Source: Pseudocercospora fijiensis CIRAD86
Lineage: Eukaryota; Ascomycota; Dothideomycetes; Mycosphaerellales; Mycosphaerellaceae
DNA length: 64,000 bases
Reading direction: 5' to 3'
Assembly (NCBI RefSeq): GCF_000340215.1
Contig: NW_006921535.1
Location: 6,175,414 to 6,239,413 of the forward strand
In this document: positions 10,560 to 21,847 of the stretch, piece by piece
How positions within the stretch are numbered: the first letter of the stretch is position 1
Layout of the letters: each line of letters begins with the position of its first letter
Position numbers and translations under genes: made by a program
The notes under the pieces: generated by a model
What the model saw: only the letters and a program-made list of their open reading frames with translations
What the model was told of the DNA's origin: nothing
Database searches by the model: none

Positions 10560-11350
10560 TTATAGCACTTACTCTAAGCAGGTACGAGACCCCCTTTATA
10601 GAGCGTATAAGACTAAATACTTATATAAGCGCTAGGCCGGGTAACGCGGGCTATTAGTTAAGTGTCGGCTAAGCTAGTCGCAGTATTGCTGCCGATAATA
10701 GCATTAATAGGCTTACCGCCCGTCGCTACTGCTTCCGTTATAGCTTCGTACGGTATCTAGCCCTTCGGCGGCTAGAAGTTCGCTAGTTTAGACTTATTTA
10801 GGTAGCTATAATAAAAGTCCGTAATTAATGCGTTCGTATTCTTAATTACTATCTTAGAATGCTCCTATACTGCCTCTATATCCTTTTCCTCTACTAAGTA
10901 CCTTAAGCTCTTTCTACTTCCTCTTAAGTTAAGTATCCGCTCTACCTTATACTCGTCCTATAGGCGATCGTCGCTATCGCTAATAACTTTAATTGCCGGG
11001 GAGAGACGGAGGGGGGGGGGGGGGCGGCGCGATCGCCTTAGTATAGTCTAAGGTATCGTAGATAGAAGAATTGTGAACTCGTATACGTAATAGTAGGTTC
11101 GGAGAAGTTAAAAGTCGGCTCTAGGAGATCTAGGTATATTATATCTTAACGGTTTCTAAGCTCTTCCTTAGGTCCTTCTTATATCTTCTTAAGAATCTCC
11201 TTCTCTCGTTCGGAGTACTAATTAGACGGGAACCTACTAGTAATTAATGCTACTTAGGTCTCGTCGCCGGGTAACGTAAATAGTACGGATTATCGATTAA
11301 CGCGCCGATACGAGTAACGCGCCTATAGCGCTACTAGTTAGGATGCGCTA
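10560..11350 (-). pseudogene. RIPped chromodomain-like gene
   Basis: Minus-strand frame at about 10970-10780 reads DEYKVERILNLR, then SLRYLVEEKDIEAV, then IKNTNALITDFYYSYLNKSK. The order (Y/F)xVExIL, LxYLVxW, then NxxALIxDFYxxY fits a chromodomain, which binds methylated histone tails. The W positions and the WEP motif fall on RIP-sensitive or changed codons. Upstream (11350-11040) an Arg-rich frame (TPNERRRFLRRY) may belong to the same gene, and downstream the frame continues with PYEAITEAVATGGKPINAII. It could be the C-terminus of a chromovirus integrase or a separate chromatin protein; no integrase motifs were seen next to it. Confidence 0.5.
11011..11024. repeat. G14 homopolymer
   Basis: A run of 14 G followed by CGGCGCG, immune to RIP because it lacks CpA/TpG. 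It lies within or beside the chromodomain-like frame, so its true length affects that frame. Long homopolymers are also error-prone in assemblies. Confidence 0.9.
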
Positions 11351-11639
11351 TAACGAAAGTGTTTAAAAGAGAGATATAGTTATAGGTACTCGCCTACCTC
11401 TACTTACTCTTGTTTGCTTACGATCCTCGAGTCGAATTGCGTATCTATCTTAAACAGCGATTTCGGATACGATTCTCGAATAGGCGGGATACGAAGGAGG
11501 TACCAAGTCTCGGCACGGGCCGAGCTTTACGTTTCGCCGGTTTCCGACTCGGATTTCCGGTTTCCGATTTCCTATCTTAAGCTTATATTAAACAATATTA
11601 ATAACATATATCTATACGTACGCGGCGTATAACTACACT

Positions 11640-11839
11640 TAACAACATTGCATCTATACTATAGCATTACTAGACGGCGGCGACACCGCGCGCGTAATAT
11701 AGCTAGTAAATCGAAGCTTCGTACCTAGAACGAGTCACTTTTCCGATTAGGGCAAACTAAGCGAGCGGTAGCAATGTTCGGCTAGAACGAGACGCCCCCG
11801 CCCGGCTAATTAACAATATCGCTACAACATAATTATAGT
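11640..11839. other. Probable upstream region of the long unknown gene
   Basis: No distinct coding sequence. The frame of the next gene is open back to about 11840, and its true start cannot be fixed because an ATG can be converted to ATA by RIP. Confidence 0.3.
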
Positions 11840-14800
11840 AACGTAAAGGAGCTAAACGCCGATGTTTACCGTACTAGCTAAATCCTAGATAAGGGACCTA
11901 TCGCGATAAGGATAGACGAAAGAGAGGACAATAAAGGACGAGAGCCTATTCCTAATAATATAGAGAGCTAGAATAAAAAGGCAAGAGATAAAGAAGCTAA
12001 AAACGAAAAGAATAAGAATAAAAAAATGCGCAACGGCGACGATAGCCTAAAAACCCGATTCTACGATGCCGACGCGCGCTTACTCGAATAGGAGTTAACC
12101 GGCGTAAAACTCCTATACGACATTAACGAGGCTAGATTCTCTACTAGCAAATCGATTTGTTACCGGCTAAAAATCCTAGAGACTTTCTCTATACTAAAGT
12201 ACGCTTACCTAAAGTACGAGCGCCTATACTCGGAATACGTCGACAATTGCAAGAAGATCTACTATAGTAGGGTAACGATTTTAGCGGCCGCTTACGGTGC
12301 GATTGTATACTAGCTTACCGAGGGAGCTAGTTATCTCGCAAACTCTCCGGACGCCGTAGCCTGCTTTACCGGATTAACCGTCGATATCCTATAATTCCTA
12401 TAGAAGTCTGTTCCGCAATTCTTAGATACGATAGACCTACGTAAGTAGATTAACGTAGACCTCAAGTCTATACTCTACCGCCTCGGCTATAAAGAGGACG
12501 AGGCCTTTCTAGAGCCGATGCTCTAAGGTAAGCTACTAGAGAAGTAGCGCTTAATATATATCTAGTTAATCGCGGCACTTATAGACGGCGAGACGTAGCA
12601 ATTAGAGTATAGTAAGATCGATTAGGATTTCGAGCGCATTATCCGCAACTTTTAGCTACAATTAGGCCTTTTCCCGCCTAGCCTACGCGTCCTACTAATA
12701 GACTTAATACTTAGCCTTACGCCGAGTACCTAAGGCCTAATCTTCTAGGATATTCCTTCGATTTACTACGACGCGAAGGCCTAGGCTATAACGAAGGAGA
12801 GTAGCTCGCTCCTATCCTCGCCCCTATCTACGCTACTATATACGGACGATATAGCTTAAAAGAAAGAGATCGACTAAAACGCCGCTAAAGTAGAGAGCGT
12901 AGTTGCCGTCTCGAATATTAGAAAGCGTAAGAGCTCTACTACGGCAGCCCTATTTACGAGCAAGAAGGCTAAGTATACTATAGATCTACTAGTTAAATAG
13001 GCTAAATCTGTCGAGCCGAAATCTATTAAGCTAAATAAGCTATCGAATTTTGCAGAGTTGCCGGCGACGAAGGCGAAGAAAGATAGAGACACAGCTATTA
13101 TAGCAAAAGAGGCAATATAGTCGAACCCTACGCCTACTAAGGATAATGCCGCCTAAGGCGGCTTAATAATTAGCAGGAAGATTTCAAGTTTAAGTACTAC
13201 CGCAACTCCTATAAATAACGAAATCGTAGCTACCGCCGCCTATATAGGCCTACCCCTAAACGGGCTCTTAGTAGACATAGCAATTCGCCTCCTAGTAAGT
13301 CGCTTTTATTTCCCGAAGCTAGTAGCAGCTTTCTATGCTATAGATTCTAGACGCGTAGTTCCGGGCGATAAGCGGTGCATATCCCTATTCTAAGAAAAGG
13401 ATTTTATCCGCCGCGTCGTAGCCTTCTACGAGCTTATAGTCGACGACGGCTAGGTTATCTTTGCTATATTCCTAGAACAAGTATAGTAAAGCTACCTTTA
13501 GTATCTCTTAGGCGTCGCGTCGGAATTCAATTACGAGTGCCTAAACATTTACTACGACGTTAATATAACGCTTAAACGGGCGAAGACTAAGATCGCCGAA
13601 CTTAACGCTATCGAGCCCTTTCTAAATCGAGACTTTAATTCTACGGTCTCTAAAGATAACTAAGCCGCAGATATAGACACCTTCCGCAGTTAGGCGAACT
13701 AGATGCTTAATTACGCCCTATAGCAGATAGTGTACAAGCTTATACAAACTACCGACCGATTAGTGCTTTACCTAATATCTAAACTCCTTTAATTAGTAGT
13801 ACTACTAATAATAAAGGCCGCCGTCCTTCGATATTAGATAAAGACGCTCCTATTAATAAGTACTTACAAGGATATCGGCCCGATGCCGCTAGCTCTTGTC
13901 GCTTACTACGAAGCCGACGATAACGTAAAATAGCTACTTAAAGTCCTTGTAAGAGAACTCGACGACCGATCCGATAAGAATTAGCAATTGTAGCTTGTCT
14001 ATACTATTATAAAAGGCTACGCTAAGTCTACTATAGATATCGCCTTCAAGCTGCCTAAGGAATAGCCCTACGACGATATTTAGGCCGTAAGATAGCTGTA
14101 TTTTATCGAGCCTACGTATAGTCGTCCTATAGAGACAATTTAGCAAATTCCGCTAAACTATAAGCCTACTAAAGATAACGATAACGATAACGATAACTAA
14201 ATTCGCCTACTAATTAATGCGCTCCTCGGCTACGGCTAGACCTACTCCTCCGTAGAGAAAGCCTTAGCTAAGTTGTAAGGGAATTAGTAGGAGAACGCCG
14301 AACAAGGACAGTTTAAGCAACTCGTCGGCCTGCTCGCTAGAGCCGTCGGCGACGCGCTCGAAGAATGTGGTTGCAATTAAGTCCTAGACTAGGAGGAGCT
14401 AGATATATTAAGCGCCGACGGCTAAAAGAAGTACTACAAATGCGTATACTTATATACGATGTTCGGCATTGCATTTAGCTACCTACTAGAGGAGAACTAG
14501 TAAGAAGTTTTCAAATTCGGCGACTAATTTAACTAGACAAACGAGGATAATACTACTAACTAGAATAGTAATTTCGATCCTAGTAACATCGAGGACATTA
14601 TAGAATTTATAGGTTAGCTCTACGAATTCTAGGAGGAAGATAGTACCGTCGACTACGACGACGAGCTAATCCTAAGTCTATTACTAGTTATCGACTCTAT
14701 TTAGTAGACGAGCGGTAAGCCGAAATCTATTTAAAAGGCTATTAATGCAATGTAAACGCTACCGGATCTCTAGTTCGTTAATTAGGATAGTAAGGACATC

Positions 14801-15340
14801 TGCAAATTGCTCCGCGCCCTATATAGATTAACACAATTAAGCGGCGTTTAAGGTTATCGCAAGGAACTCGCTCTATATATCTCCGTAACTTTTAATAGTC
14901 TATACCCGACTATTAAGAAGAACGGCCTTCGCTTTCTCGAGGAGCGCGCTCTCTAGCAATTAGAGCCTAAAAACGAGGAACCTAGAGACCTAGCAATTAG
15001 CGAATATTAATGTTTCTTGTACGCCGTCGACCTACTAGCTTAGCTCGATTAAGTTAATATAGACGGATAGCGTAAAATCGGGACTAAACGTCGGCGGGCT
15101 ATAGTACTTAGCCTAACGTTCCTTTGTTTTGTATATAGACACTAAGTCTACGATAATACTAACCCTACGGTCCGCGTCGTCGCGTATATTTTAGAGCCCG
15201 GGGATTTTGTTACGAGGTAGGGACAGTATATAGGTACGCCTAGTATACTCTCTCCGAGCGTAGATAGACTTGCAATAATTATCTACTTTATAATATACGA
15301 TGCTTCTTTCGCTATTAACCTTTACCAACTAGACCTATAA
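11840..15340 (+). pseudogene. RIPped single-exon gene for a ~1,100+ residue unknown protein
   Basis: From the ATG at 12026 to the TAA at 15338-15340 there are 1,105 codons in one frame with no indel, interrupted only by RIP-type stops. The frame is open to about 11840, where a Lys/Glu/Asn-rich stretch precedes the ATG. Readable segments: FYDADARLLE, LKYERLYSEYVDNCKKIYY, FLDTIDLRKW, IRKRKSSTTAALFTSKKAK, STVDYDDELILSLLLVIDSI, LRFLEERALW and KRRRAIVLSLTFLCFVYRH. The middle has a basic, possibly nuclear-targeting stretch; the last 150 residues have hydrophobic segments. I recognise no transposase, polymerase, kinase or NTPase motif. It lies just upstream of three other plus-strand genes, as if part of one co-oriented set. 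Confidence 0.6.
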
Positions 15341-15582
15341 AGGGATAAAGTTATATACGCGTAGGGAAATTTCTCGTTACGACGGGTTCTTCCGAGTACG
15401 CTAGTATATTTCTAAGAACTATAGAAAAGCGGCCTACTTTATACGACTAAAATTCGAACAACTTCGTCGATATCTTTTATAGGAAGTTAAGAACTATACG
15501 GCCTATATAGACAGGTAAGCGCGTAAACTCATACCGTACATTTAGTTTTAATACCGTTATAGTAATAATAGCAGCTTCACCG

Positions 15583-16363
15583 ATGGATTTGCGTTCGCTA
15601 TCCCGCTATAGTAGCGGTTTACTATACTACCCTTCCTCTATCTCTCCCTCTAGTAGCGACGACCTATTTATTACTAATGCTACTAGCCCTGCACTCGAAG
15701 TTATTAACGGCGTTTAATACCCCCGCGCTATGTAACGCTTTATCGCTATAGCGGAGTATTAGGTATACGCCCGCTAATAGGGTAGTACGAACTAGGGTAA
15801 GTTATTCGAATCGCTTTTTATACTATAATAGATAGTACTAACTATTGCTAGTGCTTACTTTCGGTAAGGTCGATGCCCGCCTTGTCCGTAGTCCTAGTAC
15901 CGCCGTCGTTCGTATTAAGTACCGCAACCGCCGTCGTTACCTATTATATAACTTCGGTATATATTAGAACGGATTTCCCTAGCCGGCGATCCTAAGCGAC
16001 TATACTAGTGTCCTTAGCTACACCCTCGGAATAGAGAGCCTCCGCTAGCTGCTACTATACTCTTCGGGATTAACTACTAGCGCAATCGAGGTAGGTAACG
16101 GACTACGTAACGCGACTAAGCGTCGCAACTTAATTATAACTAATTAGTATAGCCGGTTCGCTAGTCTCGCCGCTAACCTCTTATAGTCGGAGGATGCGTA
16201 CTAAATTGTACCGTTCCCTTACTCCTATAGTACTACTGCCTTCGCGGCTACCGAGCGATATATATATATAAGACAGCAGTAAGCGCTACTATAACGGTAG
16301 CTAGGATACTACGGTAGAGATCGGTCTAAGCGGGCGGCATCGAGCCGGCCTAGGAATGTGTAA
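15583..16363 (+). pseudogene. RIPped two-exon gene, unknown 241-residue product
   Basis: ATG at 15583 (MDLRSLSRYSSGLLYYPSS). An intron at 15797-15851 (GTAAGT donor, TACTAAC branch point, GCTAG acceptor, 55 nt) joins the two halves in frame; without it a frame change appears at this point. Exon 2 reads FGKVDARLVRSPSTAVVRIK and ends in RNV plus TAA at 16361-16363. The spliced 726 nt give exactly 242 codons. The centre is basic (YRNRRRYLLYNFGIY), with aromatic-rich stretches after it. No family recognised. Confidence 0.55.
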
Positions 16364-16406
16364 TTAAAATTCAAGTCTTCTTAATCTTGCTGTCTTCCTT
16401 CCTCTT

Positions 16407-16988
16407 ATGTCTACTGTATCTTATCCGGGGTTGCGTTAGCTACTCTACCCCTCGCCCCCGAATAGCGGGAAGGAGTGTATAACGGAACCCTAGATACTTT
16501 GCTATATTAGTTCGCGTACGTAAGTGTAGTAGTATTATTGCCCCTCGTTTCTCTATACTATAGTAGCTAACGCTTAGTATACGGCGACTCTGTTCGCGCC
16601 TATCCGACTCGTCGAATTTTACGCGCAACTCTCGCCTTATACGTAATATACCTTAGCAACCCTCACTTGTATAAAGTAATGCCTAGATTCGCTTACACTT
16701 GCCTATTCTATTCTAGATCTTAGTTAAATAAGTATTCTATTAATATGCGTTTACGTCTTCCTTATATACGTACAATACCGATAAGCCCTTACGTCTTTAC
16801 GACAGCTTCTTTACTACTACACTACGTCGGCCTGCGAGTAGTGTCTTTAGCATTGCTCTATAGCGCTTAGGTCTCGTCTACGAGCTTGCAACTATACGAG
16901 GTATATTTTATATACACTTTCTAAGTTATTTAATCTCCGATAAGAGCTCCGGTCTAACCTTAAACAAGAAGCAAACTTCACTATTTAG
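16407..16988 (+). pseudogene. RIPped gene, probable membrane protein, unknown
   Basis: ATG at 16407 (MSTVSYPGL) follows a C/T-rich leader, and one frame runs 194 codons to a TAG at 16986-16988, which may itself be RIP-made. Hydrophobic segments include ISILLICVYVFLIYV. The C-terminal part is rich in Leu, Tyr, Cys and Arg. No family recognised. The next gene starts only 30 bp downstream in the same orientation. Confidence 0.4.
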
Positions 16989-17018
16989 TTACGTCGAGCG
17001 CTAACCGTTACTAATAAT

Positions 17019-17861
17019 ATGCCTTCTATCGATTTAAAGGGTAACAAGCATAACTCTTTACTTATTATTACCGCCGCAACATCCTAAGAAGTTACTACGC
17101 TAGACAGCATCGATAGTAGGAATAAAGCGATAGAAGGTACCGACGGCGGCATTTAGCTATAGGTCGAGGACTGCCTTTTATCGATTATATAACGTATTCC
17201 TTAGTAGATAATTGGCTTCGTTATAGCAGTTATTGCGTAGTAGGTAATCTATACGGTTTCCCGCGGGCTACTATTAGTATTAAAGAAGCTGCTCTAGCTA
17301 GTAACGCTGCTTGCCGTTTCGGTCTCTAGTATCTATATCTTCTACCTGCTATCGACCTTCCTACTTTGGTCTGCTATCTCTCTTATCGGAGTATTGCTCT
17401 ACGGATCTAGCTAAATAGTCGTCGGTGTAACTCTAAATTACCTATACTTATAGGGTAGCACTATATTCTTTATATCTGTTATTAAAATAAATAGACTTCC
17501 TAACCCTTGTACTTAGGTATAGCGAAGAAACGATAACCTTTCTACTATAGAGTTCGCCGACTCCTCTACTACTATAATCTAAGTAGTCGCTTTACTTAAC
17601 AATCAATCGCTTCTAGTATCCGCTATAGACCTAATAGCCGAGGTTCTAGCGAAGAAGGTAATAGTAAGCGTAGCCGATATCCGGCTATCTCCTAAAGAGT
17701 ATATCTATTATAAACGACTATTAGATCGGTATACCGAGATTATTACGACCGTCGATAAGCTATCCTAGTAGGTTTAGGATATTAAGATTAAGGACTTAAT
17801 CTTTAGGAAGTATTTTGTTAGTAATATTACCGATCTCGCTAAATAGGCGGAGCGTACTACC
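17019..17861 (+). pseudogene. 5' part of a membrane/coiled-coil gene split by the hAT insertion
   Basis: ATG at 17019 (MPSIDLKGNKHNSLLIITAA). One frame runs to the hAT element with RIP stops only. Residues ~70-165 hold at least four hydrophobic segments (for example GFVIAVIA, LVTLLAVSVSSIYIFYLL and FLLWSAISLIGVLLYG), then a charged, probably helical region (KEYIYYKRLLDRYTEIITTV). The frame ends in CGT ACT AC at the transposon junction and continues on the other side at 27741. Function unknown. The disruption pre-dates or accompanies RIP, since both halves and the transposon are mutated alike. Confidence 0.65.
17854..17861. repeat. Left target-site duplication of the hAT element (GTACTACC)
   Basis: GTACTACC here against GTACTACG at 27741-27748, 7 of 8 bases. 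hAT transposons make 8-bp duplications. Three extra bases (GTA, 17862-17864) lie between this copy and the first base of the inverted repeat. Joining the host frame through one copy gives an uninterrupted reading frame. Confidence 0.65.
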
Positions 17862-17864
17862 GTA

Positions 17865-17884
17865 TAGACCCCGCAGTAGTTCGG
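17865..17884 (+). repeat. Left terminal inverted repeat of the hAT element
   Basis: TAGACCCCGCAGTAGTTCGG, identical over 20 bases to the reverse complement of 27721-27740. It contains a CpA that is unmutated in both copies. Confidence 0.95.
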
Positions 17885-17989
17885 TTTCCGAACTACTAAA
17901 CGTATATAGTTTGGTTTCTTAGCGGCGAACTAGCTCCCTAGTTCCGGTTTGGTTTTTTCGAACTATATAGATTCCTAGTTTGAACTAGA

Positions 17990-18310
17990 GACTGTATTAG
18001 TTTTACTATAAGGACACTCTTATTCGACTGCCGGCTACGATTGCCGGCCATAATAGTAACTCTGTTATATTTACTAGGCGTAGTTGCCGTTGCTAGGGCG
18101 TAGTTGCCGTTGCTAGGGCGTAGTTTTGCTATAAGGATACTCTTATTCGACTGCCGGCTACGATTGCCGGCTATAATAGTTACTAGGTTGTATTTACTAC
18201 GCTTTATTACCGTTGCTAGGGCGTGGTTGCCGTTGCTAGGGCGTAGTTGCCGTTGCTAGGGCGTAGTTGCTGTTGCTAGGGCGTAGTTGCCGTAGTTGCG
18301 AAAGCTTACC
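17990..18310. repeat. Subterminal repeats: 20-bp minisatellite and ~125-bp duplication
   Basis: Tandem units GGGCGTAGTTGCCGTTGCTA (about eight copies in two groups). A segment starting ATAAGGACACTCTTATTCGA and containing two GCCGGC sites is also duplicated (about 18005 and 18130). The position just inside the terminal repeat suggests transposase-binding subterminal repeats, as in other hAT elements. That role is inference. Confidence 0.75.
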
Positions 18311-18760
18311 TATATAACGTTACGTAGGCGGCAACAATTAGGGCTTCGCGATATTCTTATACTTTCAACTTCTTCCTCTATACCTATACCGATAATAACT
18401 ACTATACGCTACGCCCCTACCCCTTTCCCTTACAATAGCAAGAGAGAAGCGCGCCGCGCGCTAAATAGAAGATAGAACTAAAGACCGCGAGTTTGTTTTG
18501 CCTAAGCGTCTAACTAAAAAGCGCAAGACTAAAGAGGAGTACTCTACGAAGAAGAATTCCGTACGAGACCGCGAGAGAAAGGACAAGATAGATAAGGATA
18601 AAAGAGCTAAGGATAAGAGAAGAAAGGCGCGGAATAAGGCATTCTATCGATAGCTAGCGCCTATAGAAAAAAGTAAAGGTTGGAATAAGAAGACAACCTA
18701 AGAGAAGGCTAAGAGGAGGAAAGAATTACGGCCAGTTTTCGAGCGTAAAGTTCTAGTAGC

Positions 18761-18860
18761 GTAAGTCAATCTAGCTAGCGGCCGTAGCTAGTAGCTGTAG
18801 CCGGCAGCCGTAGCCGGTAGCTATAGCCGGCATATTTTTCTTTAACACGTTAACTAATAG
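18761..18860 (+). other. Transposase intron with GCCGGC repeats
   Basis: GTAAGT donor, GTTAACTAATAG at the 3' end, 100 nt. It holds four GTAGCC-type units, including two exact GCCGGC. Confidence 0.7.
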
Positions 18861-19348
18861 TATTTAGACCTATAGTCGCTACCTCTATCGATACGACCGA
18901 TAGTAACGGAGATATTTAGATAGCCGAGAACAACAATGCTAGAGTTTAGGATACCGCGATAGAGCTTAATGCTACGAATAAAGGAACTGAAAAAAGCGAG
19001 GAGATACTATACGTCGATCTAGTAACAGGTATAGTCTTAGGGCCTAACGCTATAGACGATAAGCGCTAGGAGTAGATCGAGCATAGTTAAAGAGACGAGA
19101 TACTAGTAAAGGGCTAAGGTATAAGTCCTATTAATCTAGAAAATTATAGTTAAAGCTACTACGAAAAGCTAGCAAGGATTGGAATCGAGACTAGTCGTCT
19201 TTATATCCTCGATATAGAGTAGAAGTTTCTTTATTAGTATTAGAGCGAAGCCTTTGCGTCTATAAAGGCAAAGTAGCTTACGATTAATGCGATCGGGGCT
19301 AGGTATCTAGGGACGGCAGAAGTGTTACTATAGGAGGAAGGGGTACAG

Positions 19349-19414
19349 GTAATTATTCTATACTCGGTATATGTAGCCGGCGTTCGTAGCCGGCAGATAC
19401 TAACAGTTAAACAG
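19349..19414 (+). other. Transposase intron with GCCGGC repeats
   Basis: GTAATT donor, ATACTAACAG branch region, ACAG acceptor, 66 nt. It holds two GTAGCCGGC units 14 bp apart. These ends keep the reading frame; the nearer AG at 19406 would not. Confidence 0.65.
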
Positions 19415-20744
19415 AAAGCGTTTCTCGAAGGCAGAGTACCACTACTATATAAAATCTTTACTAAGGCAGAGAGGGCTTATATCCGGAATCTAAGCTGCTA
19501 GTAGGATAGGTTAGCGTTGGAATTCTCTAAATCTCTATATAAGCCTCCGAAGGATTACCTATTTTAGCGATACGGCTTTATCTCGACTACTCCGTAGGTA
19601 CCCGAAGAAGCTCGAGTGCTCTTTAAGGTCTTTACTAAGAAGCGGAAGGAGTTCGAGGATTAGGATTAGTTAATAGAGCTGTTAGTTAGTCTTAGGTTTC
19701 GTAGTTAGACTCGGCCTAAGCATTTGCTTATCGAGTGTCTTATACCGAAAGAGGATAGATTGAGACTAAAAACGAGCTTAGATTCGTTAGGTATAGTAGC
19801 TCGGTTCCGTTAGTAGGAGAGAGCCGCCGTATAGAAGGTAAAATTCAGGTAGTTAGGGTAGCTAGGAAAGAAATTCTAGTAGTTAGGCTAGCTAGGGTAG
19901 CTAGGAAAAAAAATCTAGTAGTTAGGTAGCTAGGAAACAAAAAAAAAAGGTAGCTAGCTATTTACTGCCTAGCTGTTCCTAACGATACGATGCTATAAAA
20001 GAAAGGGTGTTTCTCTATAGCTACTAGTATACATCTACTACTCCTAAGTCCTTACCTTACCGTACGAAACCTTAAAACATACCGACCGACATTGTATATA
20101 CACTAGGCGCTATACTAGGAAGGGTAACAACGAGACGACAGTCGAAATAGTCTAGTATACGAGCGAGATTGCGACAACGTCGAGAGGAGGTCGTATACTT
20201 ACCTTCGAGCCTATCGAGTCCTAGACTACGATTAGGGCTAGATTTATCCTCTCCGAATCCTAGTAGTAGGAATTCATTATAGGGTACTACTACCTAGTCC
20301 TTACCTTTACGGAGTCTAAGTAGAAGGTTGTTCGGAGATATAAGAACATCGAGTATTAACCCGGAAATCTTCGAAAAGGCTAGCTAGGCGTATCTTTAGA
20401 AACCCGAGTATATAGAGCAGTTTAATTAATAGGTCTATAAGATATAGTTCCCTTTATACTTACGTTCGAAGGAGTGTAAACTCCGGAAGTACTCGATACG
20501 ATAGGGGAGTAAGGAGCGAACGGATACATTCTAGAAGTTCTTTATAGAGGGGGCATTATACCGTTATACGACTTCTCGACTTAAAGGTTAACTAGTAATT
20601 GTCTATAACTTCTACGGTTCAATCTTAAAATACCCGAAACTAGGGGATAGGAACTTATCGCCTACGAACTATCTCTATTCTAAACGGTGTCGGGAATCTT
20701 AAGGAGAGAGGAGAGTTGATATAGATATAGCGTTCTAGAAAGAG

Positions 20745-20844
20745 GTATGTCTTCTAAAATGCCGGCTATAGCTGCCGGCTACAGCTGCCGGCTACAGATT
20801 CCGGCTACCTAAATCAACCGTAGAGATCTAGCTAATTATTATAG
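20745..20844 (+). other. Transposase intron with GCCGGC repeats
   Basis: GTATGT donor, GCTAATTATTATAG 3' end, 100 nt. It holds three GCCGGC units in tandem (period ~13 bp, GCCGGCTACAGCT) and a diverged fourth. Confidence 0.75.
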
Positions 20845-21778
20845 GCTGCGCTTAAGGAAGCTCTAGGATTAAAGGCTACCGATTTCTCCCCCGAAGACTT
20901 TAAGCAACTAGCAAACGAAATGCTAGCTATAAACGGTCTTCCGGAAGACTTCTACGAAAGGGAGTCTATATAGAAGACATACCTATATCTTATAAACTAC
21001 CCTCCCCTATTTCTCGGCGCGACAACCTAGCGTATTATATTCGAAAAGAATAAAGAGGCTACGTTAGACGACATTCGGGAGATCCTCCGTAATACTCGCC
21101 GAGTAGCTATTGCTATCGATAGCTAGTTAAGCCGGACTATAAGAGCCTCCTTCCTCTCGATTATACTATACTTTATTAATTCGGATTAGAAACTCTAGGA
21201 ACTTATAATCGGATTCCCTAAAATTCTAGGTTCCTATACTAGTAAGGACATAGCGAAGCTTGTCTATACGGCAATAGATAGGGTTAGCGTAATAACGAAA
21301 CTAATCTCGATTACTACGGACAACGCTAGTAATAATCGAACATTGTATAAGGCGTTGTATATACAATTCACTCGTATATGTCTTTGAAATCACTAATTAT
21401 ATCGATAGGGTCGAGTACGTAGAGGAGATTATAAGGTCTACAATCTAGCTTAATCTTCCGAATATTAAGCTCGCTACGATTCCGGATACGTACGATAATA
21501 CGTACGATAATAACGATAAAGAGGAGCCTATTAATAGCCCTAGCCCTATTAAATCGGAGCCGACGTCGTTGCTAGTTACATCCCTACAGAAGTTTCCCTA
21601 CCTCGCTTATATAGTTTAAATCGCGATCCGAGCCCTCTTTAAGACGCTTAAAATTGCACTATTAAACGACGACTAACAGAAGATCCTAGATAAGGATAAA
21701 GCAAAGTCGAAAGTCGAGAAACTTATTACAGTAATAAGACGGGATAAGGCAGAGAGCCTCGCTCTCGTTTTATATAAG

Positions 21779-21847
21779 GTATGACTTTTGTCCGTAGCCG
21801 GTACCTATAGCCGGCAACCTAGTATAGTTCTAACTCTTTTTCTCTAG
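21779..21847 (+). other. Transposase intron with GCCGGC-type repeats
   Basis: GTATGA donor, TTCTAACT branch point, TTTTTCTCTAG acceptor, 69 nt. It holds a GTAGCCGGTACC unit and an ATAGCCGGCAAC unit. Confidence 0.75.

Noticed and set aside
17854..17868. TA target duplication (Tc1/mariner type) for the large element
   Set aside because: A TA is present at both ends, but the transposase is hAT and an 8-bp duplication fits the host reading frame.
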